A DNA stretch of 64,000 nt from Mixophyes australis (lineage: Eukaryota > Chordata > Amphibia > Anura > Limnodynastidae): assembly GCA_036250195.1 (NCBI GenBank), contig JAVHZZ010000002.1, forward strand, positions 367,228,624 to 367,292,623, written 5' to 3'. The translations under genes were made by a program, and so were the position numbers. Position 1 is the stretch's first letter, and every line of letters starts with the position of its first letter. Positions 9,428 through 21,656 of this stretch are shown in pieces. Below the pieces are notes generated by a model, which worked only from the letters and a program-made list of their open reading frames with translations, made no database searches and was not told the DNA's origin.

Positions 9428-10713
9428 ATTGTGGTGCCCAGTGCCCACTCCTCTACGCAGTCCAGGTACATTTATTGGTGCGATTCATAAAAGTTCAGGG
9501 TTTTTAATATATTGTGGTGACCCACTCCTCTACGCAGTCCAGGTACATTTATTGGTGCGATTCATAAAAGTTCAGGGTTTTTAAGATATATTGTGGTGAC
9601 CCACTCCTCTACGCAGTCCAGGTACATTTATTGGTGCGATTCATAAAAGTTCAGGGTTTTTAATATATTGTGGTGACCCACTCCTCTACGCAGTCCAGGT
9701 ACATTTATTGGTGCGATTCATAAAAGTTCAGGGTTTTTAATATATTGTAGTGACCCACTCCTCTACGCAGTCCAGGTACATTTATTGGTGCGATTCATCA
9801 AAGTTCTGGGTTTTTAAGATATTGTGGTGACCCACTCCTCTACGCAGTCCAGGTACATTTATTGGTGCGATTCATAAAAGTTCAGGGTTTTTAAGATATT
9901 GTGGTGACCCACTCCTCTACGCAGTCCAGGTACATTTATTGGTGCGATTCATAAAAGTTCAGGGTTTTTAATATATTGTGGTGACCCACTCCTCTACGCA
10001 GTCCAGGTACATTTATTGGTGCGATTCATCAAAGTTCTGGGTTTTTAAGATATTGTGGTGACCCACTCCTCTACGCAGTCCAGGTACATTTATTGGTGCG
10101 ATTCATAAAAGTTCAGGGTTTTTAAGATATATTGTGGTGACCCACTCCTCTACGCAGTCCAGGTACATTTATTGGTGCGATTCATCAAAGTTCAGGGTTT
10201 TTAAGATATATTGTGGTGACCCACTCCTCTACGCAGTCCAGGTACATTTATTGGTGCGATTCATCAAAGTTCTGGGTTTTTAAGATATTGTGGTGACCCA
10301 CTCCTCTACGCAGTCCAGGTACATTTATTGGTGCGATTCATAAAAGTTCAGGGTTTTTAAGATATATTGTGGTGACCCACTCCTCTACGCAGTCCAGGTA
10401 CATTTATTGGTGCGATTCATAAAAGTTCAGGGTTTTTAAGATATATTGTGGTGACCCACTCCTCTACGCAGTCCAGGTACATTTATTGGTGCGATTCATA
10501 AAAGTTCAGGGTTTTTAATAGATATTGTGGTGACCCACTCCTCTACGCAGTCCAGGTACATTTATTGGTGCGAATCATAAAAGTTCAGGGTTTATAATAT
10601 ATATTGTGGTGACCCACTCCTCTACGCAGTCCAGGTACATTTATTGGTGCGATTCATAAAAGTTCAGGGTTTATAATATATATTGTGGTGACCCACTCCT
10701 CTACGCAGTCCAG
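9428..10713 (+). repeat. 77-bp satellite array, about 17 units (copy 2)
   Basis: Same monomer as in copy 1, period about 77 bp with spacer variants that change unit length by a few bases. Units with the variant attcatcaaagttctggg recur in pairs, which suggests multi-unit duplication. The array ends in the shared ccagaaagataccttgttgc junction to the unique right end. Confidence 0.95.
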
Positions 10714-10859
10714 AAAGATACCTTGTTGCAACGTTTTGGACTAATAACTATATTGTGAGGTGTTCAGAATACACTGTAAATTAGTGGAAATGCTTGTTAT
10801 TGAATGTTATTGAGGTTACTAATAGCATAGGAGTGAAAATAAGCCCAAAAACTTGATTT

Positions 10860-11030
10860 TTAAACTTTTTATATGTTTTTTTGCAAAAAAATCCGAATCC
10901 AAAACCTTAAATCCGAACCGAGACCTTTCGTCAAGTGTTTTGCGAGACAAATCCGAACCCCAAAAATAACGAAAATCCGGATCCAAAACACAAAACACGA
11001 GACCTCAAAAGTCGCCGGTGCACATCCTTA
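10860..11030 (+). other. hAT right subterminal region with ATCCGA motifs (copy 2)
   Basis: At least five ATCCGAA/ATCCGGA motifs in the last 160 bp. The left end of the same element (4445-4510) also has repeated ATCCGA and its reverse complement TCGGAT. Clusters of short motifs at both ends are typical of hAT transposase-binding regions. Confidence 0.65.
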
Positions 11031-11038
11031 CCCAGGAC
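11031..11038. repeat. 8-bp target site duplication of hAT copy 2 (right)
   Basis: cccaggac, exact match to 4424-4431. Confidence 0.95.
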
Positions 11039-11074
11039 CTCCCGGAACCTAAAAAAAAAAAGTAGGCAAGTATG
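11039..11074. mobile_element. CTCCCGG-type MITE, right end (continuation of 4199-4431)
   Basis: ctcccggaa, an A run, then gtaggcaagtatg, the standard right end of the family. Removing copy 2 and one target duplication gives one continuous MITE of about 270 bp. Confidence 0.75.
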
Positions 11075-14000
11075 CTATAGGGTCATTTTCATTTACAGGT
11101 TTGAGGTGGATGTGAATTTTTTTTTACACGGTAAATGTGTACTCAAAGCACATGCAACTTATGTACAAAACATAGTCCAGAAATAGTATACTTGAGAAAT
11201 CTTATCACTTTTATTACCCTGCTTCACCTAGTTGTGTTACAAAAGAATTATGGGTTATCGACCAATGACATACTCTTAAAATGTTTTTGTTCTCGAGATA
11301 AGGCTGTGAGCTACAGGAAATTAATAAGGATATTACTTTAGTAGACATGGGATTGTTCCTGCCTGCTCCGTTGCCTATCAGACCAGTGCCATTGTAGTTT
11401 TGACAGAGCTATGTCTTGTAGTGCAGTATGTTGACCCTTTTGCTTATATGAGCTGACGGACCTCTGTTTGTGCTCCCTGTACTGTGTATTGTTCACCCAA
11501 AACACCACTTATCTGAGTGGTATAAATGTAATGTTTCTTAGTTATTGTTACTAAAAATGTGTCATTCATCGCTTTTCCCATGACCATTATGTTTCATTTC
11601 TTTTACACTTTTACACTTCCCACTTTTAAGTGGCTAATTACACATTCTCATGTCATGAACATTTTGATACGTGTGTTGTTAAGTCAATGTCGATCAGTAG
11701 GGGCCTGTCCTAATTTACTTGAATATGCTTTTATAATTGTGGTTATTTTTTATTAAACTAAACAAAGGCTGACTTTTGATTAATCTGCTTTACCAAAGCA
11801 TGTTTCATTTTGGCATGTACATTCTTATAGGTTCTTATAGTTATTTTATATGTGAAACCGGAGATTAGATTACATTTCTGGACTGAACACAAATAATGGC
11901 ATTGAACTCAAGCACAAAGATAGACAAGCATAGGATTCATCTATGAACAGTTTGTTTTTTTTGCATTTAAAAAGTTATATACATAAGGGTGCTTACCCAT
12001 GTATGTATACTGTGTTGCTTTGCATTGTGCTCACCTTACTTTCCGAATCTGAAGAAACCCTACATAGGCCTTCCCCTGGGGTTGCAGTATTGTAGGGGCG
12101 GCTGGCTGCCCCTTGTTTCTTCATCATAACATTTTATTTTCTTGTGTATTTTTGGCACATTAAAAAAAATAACAATGATCATTTTCAATTACCAGGATAA
12201 AACACATATTTCTTCTACTTATTTATTAAGTGGGTATGTTGGGACCATGAAGCTCTAATTTGATTGGAAGATGGGGGGAAGCAAAACAGCTTAGTTAAGC
12301 AAAGTAGTTAAATAAAAACTGTATTTATGAAAAATGGGGATTGCTGTTCCTTACAGTAAACTTGCTGTCTTTATACACTAATACTTTTATAAACTTTTGA
12401 CAATCCAATTGAACAATAAGAGATGTGAAATTGTGTGCAAAGTGAAATTCCTATGTTCATCTGTTTGCATCATGGGGATTAATGTATAAATGTGACTATA
12501 TAATATGAAGTACAGCATTCAGATCTCATTTGTAAAAAGTAGGAGTAGTTAAATGTACTTGGCTAGCATGTAAATATTCAGACAAAATGGACTAGATTCA
12601 TCCTGAATGTGGTAATTATGGTTGGGAATACAAATACACCAATAAAAAGTCGATTATTTCTAAAATGTAAACAAATTGCATTCAGTTAGTTCCAAACAGC
12701 TAATGAAGACAAATTTAAAATCTAATTTCCCATTTTGCTCTATATGCTAATGTGCCAGATAGCATTCAGCAGGGAAACAGCTTCTGCCAAGGGAAAGGAA
12801 GTGCTCACTTTGCTGGAGCTTGTCACATCCAAGTATTGCCACTAAGGGGCTTATTCAGTAAGTTGTTTCTAATAGAAATGTACAACTCAAGTGACTGCAT
12901 TATGTGGTCAGACATAACGAGATGGAGCACTTTAGCGCTCCTCATATACGCACTCCTAATCCCCGCTTGTTAATATATAGTCTCAATGACTGAAATAACT
13001 TGAATGCTGGGGCTGCAGTTCAGTGTCCAGTAATGTCTGGACAAGTGCAGCTTACTCATCACAACACATCACATGCACATAACAAAACTAAGACATGAAG
13101 TTAATTTAAAAACAGTAAAAATATGCAGGAGTGCAAGACATATCTTTATGTTTAAATGTGTCTGATTCTCTGCCTCGCCCATAACAACGTGTACACCCAC
13201 ATTTGGAACTGCACCAGAAAGGAGCTCTGCATGTCCGTTTGCAGGTTTGCAGATCCAGCTAGGAACATTGGCTGTCATTCCAACATGTGTCAATTTATCA
13301 CAGTGATTGTAATGTTCCTAGAGAAGCACTTTTTTCCCATTTAATAAAAGTAATGTATGGAAGTTCAAAACATGTTGGTGCACAGAGATTTAATTTGTGC
13401 AGATGCACCTACACGTGCACCTGGCATATTCATAGGTGCACACTCACATAGCCAGTTAGGGCAACTGCAGCCGGAAAATTAGCATGTGCCTACTTTTGCG
13501 GGATTGCTGATCCCACTGCGAATTTGTGAAGAGAGTGAAAACTTCACATCAAGTCCATCCCACTAATTCTTTAGGACCACACCCTTCATTAATTTAAACT
13601 TTTTGCCTAAAAGTCTCAGGTGTCAATTTTGCACACAACAAGCAGCATGCTCAAAGCATCAAAGCATACCATCATTGCAGAACTTGGAACTGCCTAAGTG
13701 AAGCACTATGGACATCCGGTTTCACTGTGCAGATCTAGCTTTAAAAACACATGGTGTAAAGAGTTGCACTTAAAGTTAATCCTTTCGAGCCCCCTTAATT
13801 CAGCCTTTTTTTTCCTAACTAATGCTCATTTATGACTCATTTATGTCTTAAATTAATCATGGAAGTAAAAGTACATCGGGGTATTTGTATTATATATGTC
13901 ACTTTTGAGTTTGAATGTTTTTAACACGTTGGTCAATATATGCAACGTATAAAGTGTGATTTGATAGGTGCCCCTTTGAAAGTATAGGTTGGGGCCTGGT

Positions 14001-14180
14001 TCCCACTATGAAACCTCGATTCAGCATGGGTCACCACAGGCAAACTTTGCATGTTTGTAAATTACCTTTAACAGGCTAAGTTATTAACTGCAAAATATGC
14101 GGACAAACAGTGCATTTAATTATTGCCAATTGTTCCTATTTGTCCACCTAGTGCTGGATATTATTTTTTTGATGTCCATA
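11075..14180. other. AT-rich intergenic DNA, no gene recognised
   Basis: Only short chance reading frames and no recognised protein motif. No clear repeat structure beyond short A/T runs. Confidence 0.6.
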
Positions 14181-15034
14181 TACACCAATCAGCCACAACA
14201 CCACAACATTAAAACCACAGACTAGTGACGTGAATAACATTGATTATCTCGTTACAATGCTACCTGTCATGGGTTGGAATATAATAGGCAGCAAGTGAAC
14301 AGTCAGTTCTTGAAGTTGAGGTGTTGGAAGTAAGAAAAATGGGAAAGTGTAAGGATCTGAGTGACTTTGACAAGGGCCAAATTGTGATGGCTAGATGACT
14401 GGGTCAGAGCATCTCCAAAATGGCAGATCTTGTGGGGTGTTCTCGGTATGTAGTGGTTAGTATCTAACAAAAGTGGTCCAAAGAAGGACAGCCGGTGAAC
14501 CGGTTATGGGCGCCCAAGCATCACTGATAAGCATGAGGAGCAAAAGATAGCCCATCTGATCCAATCCTACAAGAGCTACTGTAGCATAAATTTCTGAAAA
14601 ATGTACTGTTAGCTATGATAGAAAGGTGTCAGAAAACACAGTGCATCGCATCTTGCTGCGTATAGGGCTGCGTAGCTGCAGACCAGTCAGAGTGCCCATG
14701 CTGACCCCTGTCCACTGGTGAAAGTGCCTACAATGAGCACAAGAGCATGAGAACTCGACCATGGAGCTATGGAAGAAGGTGGCCTGGTCTGATCGATCAC
14801 ACTTTCTTTTACATCATGTGGACAGCCAGGTGCATGTGCACCTGGGGAAGACATGGCACCAGGGTGCACGATAGCAAGCCTATAGAGACAGTGTGATGCT
14901 CTGAGCAATGTTTTGCTGGGAAACCTTGGGATCAGAAGTCTTGTGGAGACCATGCGTAGAGCTGTTCTAGTGGCACAAGGGGGGCCTACAAAGTATTAGG
15001 CAGGTAGTTTTAATGTTGTGGCTGATCAGTGTGT
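14181..15034 (+). mobile_element. Tc1/mariner element, internally deleted relic
   Basis: Left end tacaccaatcagccacaaca and right end gttgtggctgatcagtgtg are inverted repeats of one another, next to TA on the left. Length is 854 bp, shorter than the roughly 1.3 kb or more usual for intact Tc1-like elements. It is related to the relic at 55887-56898. Confidence 0.85.
14339..14980 (+). pseudogene. Tc1-like transposase pseudogene
   Basis: Starts [19 protein letters not shown], the N-terminal helix-turn-helix region of this Tc1 family, and hits a stop immediately. Later fragments such as WSKEGQPVN are recognisable in the same region. The catalytic segment (QQ-NAP-HTA, WPPNSP) has been lost by deletion. 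It is non-functional. Confidence 0.8.
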
Positions 15035-15404
15035 GCACACCTAGTACAGGGATATAATAAAGTAGTATGCACTATAAACTGGACTTGAATGTAACAAAGT
15101 GGGAGTACTATATAATAGTCATTAACACTATTAATCAACATCATAGCTCCAACAAACAGTTTCCAGGGACACTTTGCTAGTGATTTGGTATAACTAAGCA
15201 TGTCATGTACCATATCCCTTTGATGGACTAACTGTTCTGAATTGTTCAGAAAAGAGATTTGCAGGCCCTGACTTAACGCTCCCTAAGCAGCTTTTGCTGC
15301 CCTCTATACCCAATTGGCGCATAACTCCATGACACCAAACTAAACTAAATGTCATCTTTATAGTAGAGAAATATATGCATTCTATCTGTAAAATAAAATA
15401 ATCA
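15035..15404. other. Intergenic, no gene seen
   Basis: No recognisable coding or repeat signature between the Tc1 relic and the next SINE. Confidence 0.5.
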
Positions 15405-15765
15405 TTCATCATCATCATCACCATTTATTTATATAGCGCCACTGATTCCGCAGCACTGTACAGAGAACTCATTCACATCAGTCCCTGCCCCATTGGAGCT
15501 TACAGTCTAAATTCCCTAACATACATACATACATACAAACAGACATAGAGAGAGAGAGACTAGGGTCAATTTTTTGATAGCAGCCAATTAACCTACCAGT
15601 ATGTTTTTGGAGTGTGGGAGGAAACCGGAGCACCCGGAGAAAACCCACGCAAACACGGGGAGAACATACAAACTCCTCACAGATAAGGCCATGGTTGGGA
15701 ATTGAACTCATGACCCCAGTGCTGTGAGGCAGAGGTGCTAACCACTTAGCCACCGTGCTGCCCCA
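15405..15765 (-). mobile_element. tRNA-derived SINE (V-SINE-like), full length
   Basis: Read on the minus strand it starts ggggcagcacggtggctaag with an A box (TGGCTAAGTGG) and a B box (GAGTTCAATTC), then the conserved core ggaggaaaccggagcaccc (plus-strand text), a short variable region, and a tail gcgctatataaataaatg ending in ATG/ATC repeats. The A and B boxes are pol III promoter elements. The tail resembles that of the L2-type LINEs at 21.2 and 38.9 kb. Confidence 0.88.
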
Positions 15766-16670
15766 ATCATCGTTTTGTGTATGCTGACATGTATACAAAA
15801 GACAGGAATGATAAGATGGTGAAATAATGTTTAGCTTACAGGGCAGGGGTGTGCCTAGCTAACGTCCTTTATATTTTGTAAGCATTATTAGATGTAAATC
15901 TTCATGCCCGAGAAAGCTACCTTAGTTTGTCTCTTTATACGCACATCACTGCAGCTGTCCAAAACTTCTGCCGTCCTTGGCCATAGGTTCCACCAGGGTG
16001 ATCAGGTCAATTTTAAGAATTTTCAGTGACCTACGTTGGTTGAATGGGAATCATTTCCTATATCTGTTTGTTTCTGGTCAACATATGTAAACACTAATCA
16101 AAATTATTATTTCAAATGTAAATACAATGTACTCAAGCCCTTTAATTTACATTATTTACAAGAGAGCAACATTTAATTTTCTCTTTTACAAAAACAGTAC
16201 TTATCGAGATTGCTGATCAAGATGACATATATAAAACTGTATTCATTAAAAAAACAATTATCAAAGCTGTCTGCTGATTGGTTATTTTTAAATTTGTTAG
16301 TCACTTTATGTTGTTACTAAAATACCAAGAGTTGTGTTATATATACGTTGATTGGTACAGGTACATATGTCCTCATCTATTATTGCAATCACTAATGTGT
16401 TTAGTTGGTGTATCTGACTGATGTACATTCTATGAATTTAGTTTACATTGTGCTGTGACCTATGTATTGCCATCGAATTCATTCTGTAAAGTGATAAATA
16501 GAAAACATCAATCTTTAATATGGTTTATTTTACTTCACTTATTCTACAAGCATTTATATAAAAAATGTCTACATAATTTAATTTTGTATCTATTTCATGT
16601 GCATGGTTCCTGAATATTTGGGATAATGTACTCCTTACGGTAGTTTATAATGAATATAAGAGAAGTTATA
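15766..16670. other. AT-rich intergenic, no gene seen
   Basis: No coding or repeat structure recognised. Confidence 0.5.
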
Positions 16671-16781
16671 TCATCATCATCACCATTTATTTATATAGTG
16701 CCACCAATTCTGCAGCGTTGTACAGTGAATATTTGTCACTCACATCAGTCCCTCCCCCATTAGAGCTTACAGTCTATATGA
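16671..16781 (-). mobile_element. SINE tail fragment
   Basis: The 3' half only (tcatcatcatcaccatttat through cagtctatatg). It lacks the tRNA-like head, as expected from 5' truncation during retrotransposition. Confidence 0.8.
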
Positions 16782-17752
16782 CCACATAAAAAGACCAAAT
16801 GCTTGTATACAGGTCACTGAACTCCGAAGTGACTTCAAATGTCTGTGATAATTTAAGTACAGGGTACATTATTCCTTATAATACACATATTTTGATTTAA
16901 AAAAAACCTGTTTAACAAACTGATCCACATTGACTCAGACTCACATTTACACACATACTTACAATGACAATAAGGTTGCATCCTCGTGCCTGAACCAATC
17001 CTTTACATTGGTAAAGGATGAGTGAAATATCTATAGTTTATAACTCACATGCTCTGATATCAGAACGTTCCGATTATATAAGTGTTATTTATAGAAACGT
17101 CATTGGACTACGTCCATCGACATGTATTTTATCCATATAAATCACTGGTAACTTGTTTCCTGAAACCATTTGCAATGCAGTGGAAAATTAAGTGGACAAT
17201 CTCTCAAGGAAGCCAGTGACAGGACAAGAACAGTTTTAAGATTTACAGTAGAACATATGAGTAAGGAACAAGGATATAAAGCTGCCAGGAAGAATTTATC
17301 TAACCTGTGGATTTTCCAACATAGACCAGCTGTTTAATGTGTGAGACTGTCCAGATAATGATCACACTGCAATACAAAGAGGCAACAAGAATGACAGCAT
17401 CTCTCTTCCAAAACAGTACATACTATAAAAATGGAATATAAACAAATTTTACTTTGAAGATGATGTATAAATATACATAAATACACTTTATGGACAGTTT
17501 CAACAAGCCTACAGTATGGTCTGGGTCCGGGGTACTTCCTGTATCTCACTCATTCTCTAGTATTAAGAACAAAGATTCACATGAACGCAGTCTACTCACA
17601 TATAAGGTAATGCTCACAGTAAATATCTGATTTTGATATCTTAATTTATACTAATAAAATGATCTGTTCCGTAATGCGGTTTTCAGATTTTGGGCAATCT
17701 TCTTTCATTAGCTACCATAAGTTTCCCAATACACACAGGTGCCGGGTGCCAG
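16782..17752. other. Intergenic, no gene seen
   Basis: AT-rich sequence with no supported feature. Confidence 0.5.
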
Positions 17753-18094
17753 ATCATCATCAGTTATGTATATAGTACCACTGATTCCGCAGCGCTGTAC
17801 AGAGAACTCATTCACATCAGTCCCTGCCCCATAGAAGCTTACAGTCTAAATTCCCTAACATATACACAGACAGGGAGAGAGAGAGACTAGGGTCAATTTT
17901 GATAGCAGCCAATTAACCTACCAGTATGTTTTGTTTTTGGAGTGTGGGAGGAAACCGGAGCACCCGGAGGAAACCCACGCATACACAGGAAGAACATACA
18001 GACTCCTCACAGATAAGGCCATGGTTGGGAATCGAACTCATATCCCCATTGCTGAGAGGCAGAAGTGCTAGCCACTAAGCCACCGTGCTGCCCA
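17753..18094 (-). mobile_element. tRNA-derived SINE (V-SINE-like)
   Basis: Same organisation as 15405-15765, with an L2-like tail at the left and a tRNA-like head ending ccaccgtgctgccc at the right. It carries an insertion-like duplication (tgttttgttttt) in the core region. Confidence 0.87.
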
Positions 18095-18140
18095 ATGCAG
18101 AGGAGTTACAGCATATGTCAGTGCTGAAAGGTGAGGAAAG

Positions 18141-18141
18141 T

Positions 18142-18173
<32 letters not shown>

Positions 18174-18175
18174 AA
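18141..18175. repeat. (GATA)n microsatellite
   Basis: About eight uninterrupted GATA units. Confidence 0.95.
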
Positions 18176-18514
18176 GAGGGCTGTAGTATTTTTAGCATTC
18201 TGGACTTTTACAAATTGCAAATTATTTTACTGGTACAAGAAAACAACTCCTGATATAAAGTCTTGCCTTGATATATAAAATGTTCGTCCAAAACAAAATT
18301 ATAATTGCTTATATTCACAACATGATTCTATTTAAAAATTGCTTCCTGTCCAAATAAATCACTGTGATACTTTCCAGTACTGTGCTTTGTTTATAAAAGT
18401 GAATGAAAATGAACATTTCTTGCATTTTTTATTCTACAACTTGTTCATGGCAGGCTAGTTTCATCAACACACATTCTCTTGGTCTCACGTTTTGTTAAAA
18501 ATGCTTCATTTAAA

Positions 18515-18812
18515 AAGTGGAGGGCATAAGTGGTTAGCACTTCTGTGTCACAGCACTGGGGTCATGAGTTCAAATCCCGACCATGGCCTTATCTGTGTGG
18601 TGTTTGTATGATTTTACTATGTGTGAGTTTCCTCCAGGTGTTCCAAAAACATACTAGTAGGTTAACTGGCTATTATTAAATTGACCTTACTCTGTGTGTG
18701 TGTATGTTAGGGAATTTAGACTGTAAGCTCCAATGGGGCAGGGATTGACGTAAGTGAGTTCTCTGTACAGCGCTGCGGAATTAGTGGCGCTATATAAATA
18801 GCTGATGATGAT
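18515..18812 (+). mobile_element. tRNA-derived SINE (V-SINE-like), plus strand
   Basis: Head with degenerate A box (taagtggttagcac) and B box (gagttcaaatcc), core, and tail gtggcgctatataaatagct followed by ATG repeats. It is more diverged than the minus-strand copies and the only one of seven on this strand. Confidence 0.85.
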
Positions 18813-21214
18813 ATTATATGTTTCCCACACTGCAACCTGGATAGTAAAAACAAATACCCTACTGGTATACGATACTACCCATACTTGCAGCTCTTTGAAA
18901 CTGGACAAACTGTGAAAAGTGCACCAGGTCAAAGGGGCATGCCTTGCACTTTTGAAGCACTAAGCTGCCCTTTACCCATCTCCCCTCAAAACCCCCATTC
19001 AATGCCGCATGCACCAATGGCAGCACAGCAGCAGTGAATCGAAACATAACTTCCAACTTTGCAATCCACAAGAAAAGGGTACTTATGGGCAGGGCAGCGG
19101 TAAAGAACCTCCATCTTGTGACATTTTGGGGGTAGGTTTCACCGTATAGAACTAGAGAGAGTTAAAAAGTCTTGGTCCCGGAGAAACAGGGTCTTGCGTT
19201 GTGGTTCTTCTTACAACAAGCATGGGCTGAGCATTGGCATTACCCTCAGACTATTTGTGGCACCACTGTGGACATTTTACCTACAAGCAGTGTGGAGGGT
19301 GATTGTACCAGTGGAAGCCCATCTAAGATTCAGAGTGTACTGTCAAAAGCAGGGAGACTCTGTGCTCTACCTGAGCTTAGTGACAGAAAAGGGAAGCTGG
19401 GCCCCGACACATGCAGGTACAAAGAGACCACAGGCTACTACTGGGGCCAAGAATAATTTACTCAATGTTAGTTTGATTTATGGTTATTTATTAATTGTGA
19501 CTGTTTCTAAGCAGAGGTAACTGGGTCTCTGGATGGTGTGGGCATCTTGAGAGTTTGTCAGAGCAAATCTGGCACTTTTAGCAAATACTGAAGGCTACCA
19601 ATGCCTACAGGCTGTAGGGAAGTCGGCTACAAGTAGAAATGGTCATTATGTTTCCCTACGAGTTTCTGTACAATATATAAACGGTCCATGAAATCCTTAT
19701 TCACTTTCATTGTATTTTTCTTTAGGCTTTAAATGTGTAACTATAGTAGTAACTTTTCTCCCATTCCAGCCATTTTTGGGGGTGGCCACAGTGCGACCTG
19801 TATCTAAGGTCGGTCCCCTCAGATGCATTATATTGCCGACTTCTTCAGATTTGAACAGAGTACCACGAAAAGTATTTGCAGGACAGATAAATGTTATATA
19901 CATTGAGTACAATGAAGCAAACCCTTGGAGATAGAATAAGCGTTATTTTATCTTTCTTCTTTCTTGTATATATAAAAGAAGAATTTCATTTATTTATCTG
20001 TTTCTTTCTTTGTTTGTTGGTGAATATCTTCCACAGCTCTCAAGGTAAATCTGCCAAATTGTACATAGTTATTTAGTATAGAAAAAGTAACTTATAAAAC
20101 GAAATAGCGACAACGTGACAAAGCAACAAATCTTATTTTCTAGATAGCATTTTTGGTCTATTTAGCAAATAATTTGCTAATATATAAAAACCGCTACACA
20201 TCGCAAATAGGACCCGAACAACACCGGCTGACCCTGCATGTTATATTATTTTTAACCCTTAAAAAACAATATAAGATAAAATAAAATATATAATTGACAT
20301 TGTCCTTTAAGTCACTAAACTTGGTTTTAAAAATAAAACAAAGTACACATATTTATTTTAAGAAACAAAAGCAACGTTTTGATCCAACTTTGTCTTATCC
20401 TCTCCCACAACACATAAAGGGGGGGGATTCAACTCCCCCAAAGTAGTGCAGCGTTAAACCTACTACTGTTATTATGGTAAATTTAAACCGGATTCCTGAA
20501 GGAGCTATATGTGTGTGTGTGTGTGTGTGTGTGTCTCACTATTCACAGTTCCACTTCTCAGTTACCTCTAATATCTTTATAATTTACGGTAAGGCGTACA
20601 TTATTCCATACATTATTCTTTTGTTTTACCATGGGCCAGATTTGCAGAGGGGTAGTTTGAAAACCAGAAGCTGTAAAGCAGACAGCCACCACTAACATGT
20701 ATTTAGCTATTTCTCTTAATATAAAAAAATTGCGATATTACATTTTTTAAACACTTGCATAAACTAAATATTCAGGCTATCAGATATCCAGGCTATATAA
20801 TTAATCACATACAAGTAAACTTAACTGAAATAGCAATGTGAAATAAAGATTTCAGTAAATAAAAAAGTTCCCCATCATGTGAGGAACTATGAGGAGACTT
20901 TCGTAAAGAAACAAGGTCAATATGTATACATAGTTCCAAAAAGAAAAATCCAGATACAACTATAATGGCATATCCTGCATGCAGCAATAGCTAGCAGTTA
21001 TGAATATAAGGTTAAATAAAATAATGCAACATTTATTTGTTTAGCCATTAAAAGTTTCATATAAAAAGAGTACTCAGATGACCAACCCATCTGTTGACTG
21101 CTATTGGCCATTCTCAAGAAGTCATGTGTTGTTTATATCATGTGACTCTCTTACACATCCTAATCAACAACCCGTTGGACATAATAGTAAAACAACTGAA
21201 AGAAAGGTTGCCAA
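18813..21214. other. Intergenic; (GT)n at 20508-20534 and a MITE fragment near 20420
   Basis: No gene seen. A GT microsatellite lies at 20508-20534. Bases 20420-20487 (ggggggattcaact, then gcgttaaacctactactgtt) resemble the left part of the MITE at 57618, probably a degraded copy. Confidence 0.55.
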
Positions 21215-21656
21215 TGACTGTCATCGCACCACAAGACTTTCTTCTAGTCTTCAAAGCATCAAGCGTTCTGTGCAAACCCACCTCTTCAGACAACCTTATA
21301 GTATTCCTATACCTCCCTCTTAATTACCCTAGGTTACCCTATTACCACGCTCTACACAGCTAACACAAGACAACAATCATCTGACCAACATAGTTGTGTG
21401 ACTGAGCATGCAGCCCACTAAATACTTTGTAACCTTTGCATTCTAGCTGGACAAATATTCAATATGATGTAGCACTTACCCTTGTGTGTCAAACCATTGC
21501 CCCATAGATTGTAAGCTTGTGAGCAGAGCCCACTTACATTTATGTATGTATGTATTACCCAGTATTGGTTTATTACTGTTTGTTTCTAATTGTAAAGCGC
21601 TACGGAATCCGCTGGCGCTATTTAAATAAATGCTGTTGTTGATGATGATGATTTGC
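21215..21656 (+). mobile_element. 5'-truncated L2-like LINE 3' end
   Basis: Encodes a fragment TTRLSSSLQSIKRSVQTHLF ending at an in-frame stop (about 21321), homologous to the end of the L2 ORF2 protein, then a 3' UTR with gattgtaagcttgtgagcag and the tail ctggcgctatttaaataaat with GATGAT repeats. It is a dead insertion. Confidence 0.8.

Larger units (their letters stand above)
4432..11030 (+). mobile_element. Full-length hAT transposon, copy 2 (6599 bp)
   Basis: Left end TAGAGATGAGCGGG, right end CCGGTGCACATCCTTA; the reverse complement of the right end starts TAAGGATGTGC, so the two ends are short imperfect inverted repeats. The 8 bases cccaggac stand on both sides (4424-4431 and 11031-11038), which is the target duplication size of hAT elements. 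Order: ATCCGA-rich left end, TATA promoter, simple-repeat and A/T-rich leader, transposase (5081-8076), hairpin, hairpin modules, 77-bp array, right end. The transposase is broken by a single-base deletion, so this copy would not be autonomous if the sequence is correct. Confidence 0.96.

Noticed and set aside
1..11030. Copies 1 and 2 as one segmental duplication
   Set aside because: Different flanking duplications and different internal rearrangements fit separate insertions better.
15405..15765. Functional tRNA gene from the A and B boxes
   Set aside because: The head lacks a foldable cloverleaf with a clear anticodon stem and is attached to the SINE core and LINE-like tail.
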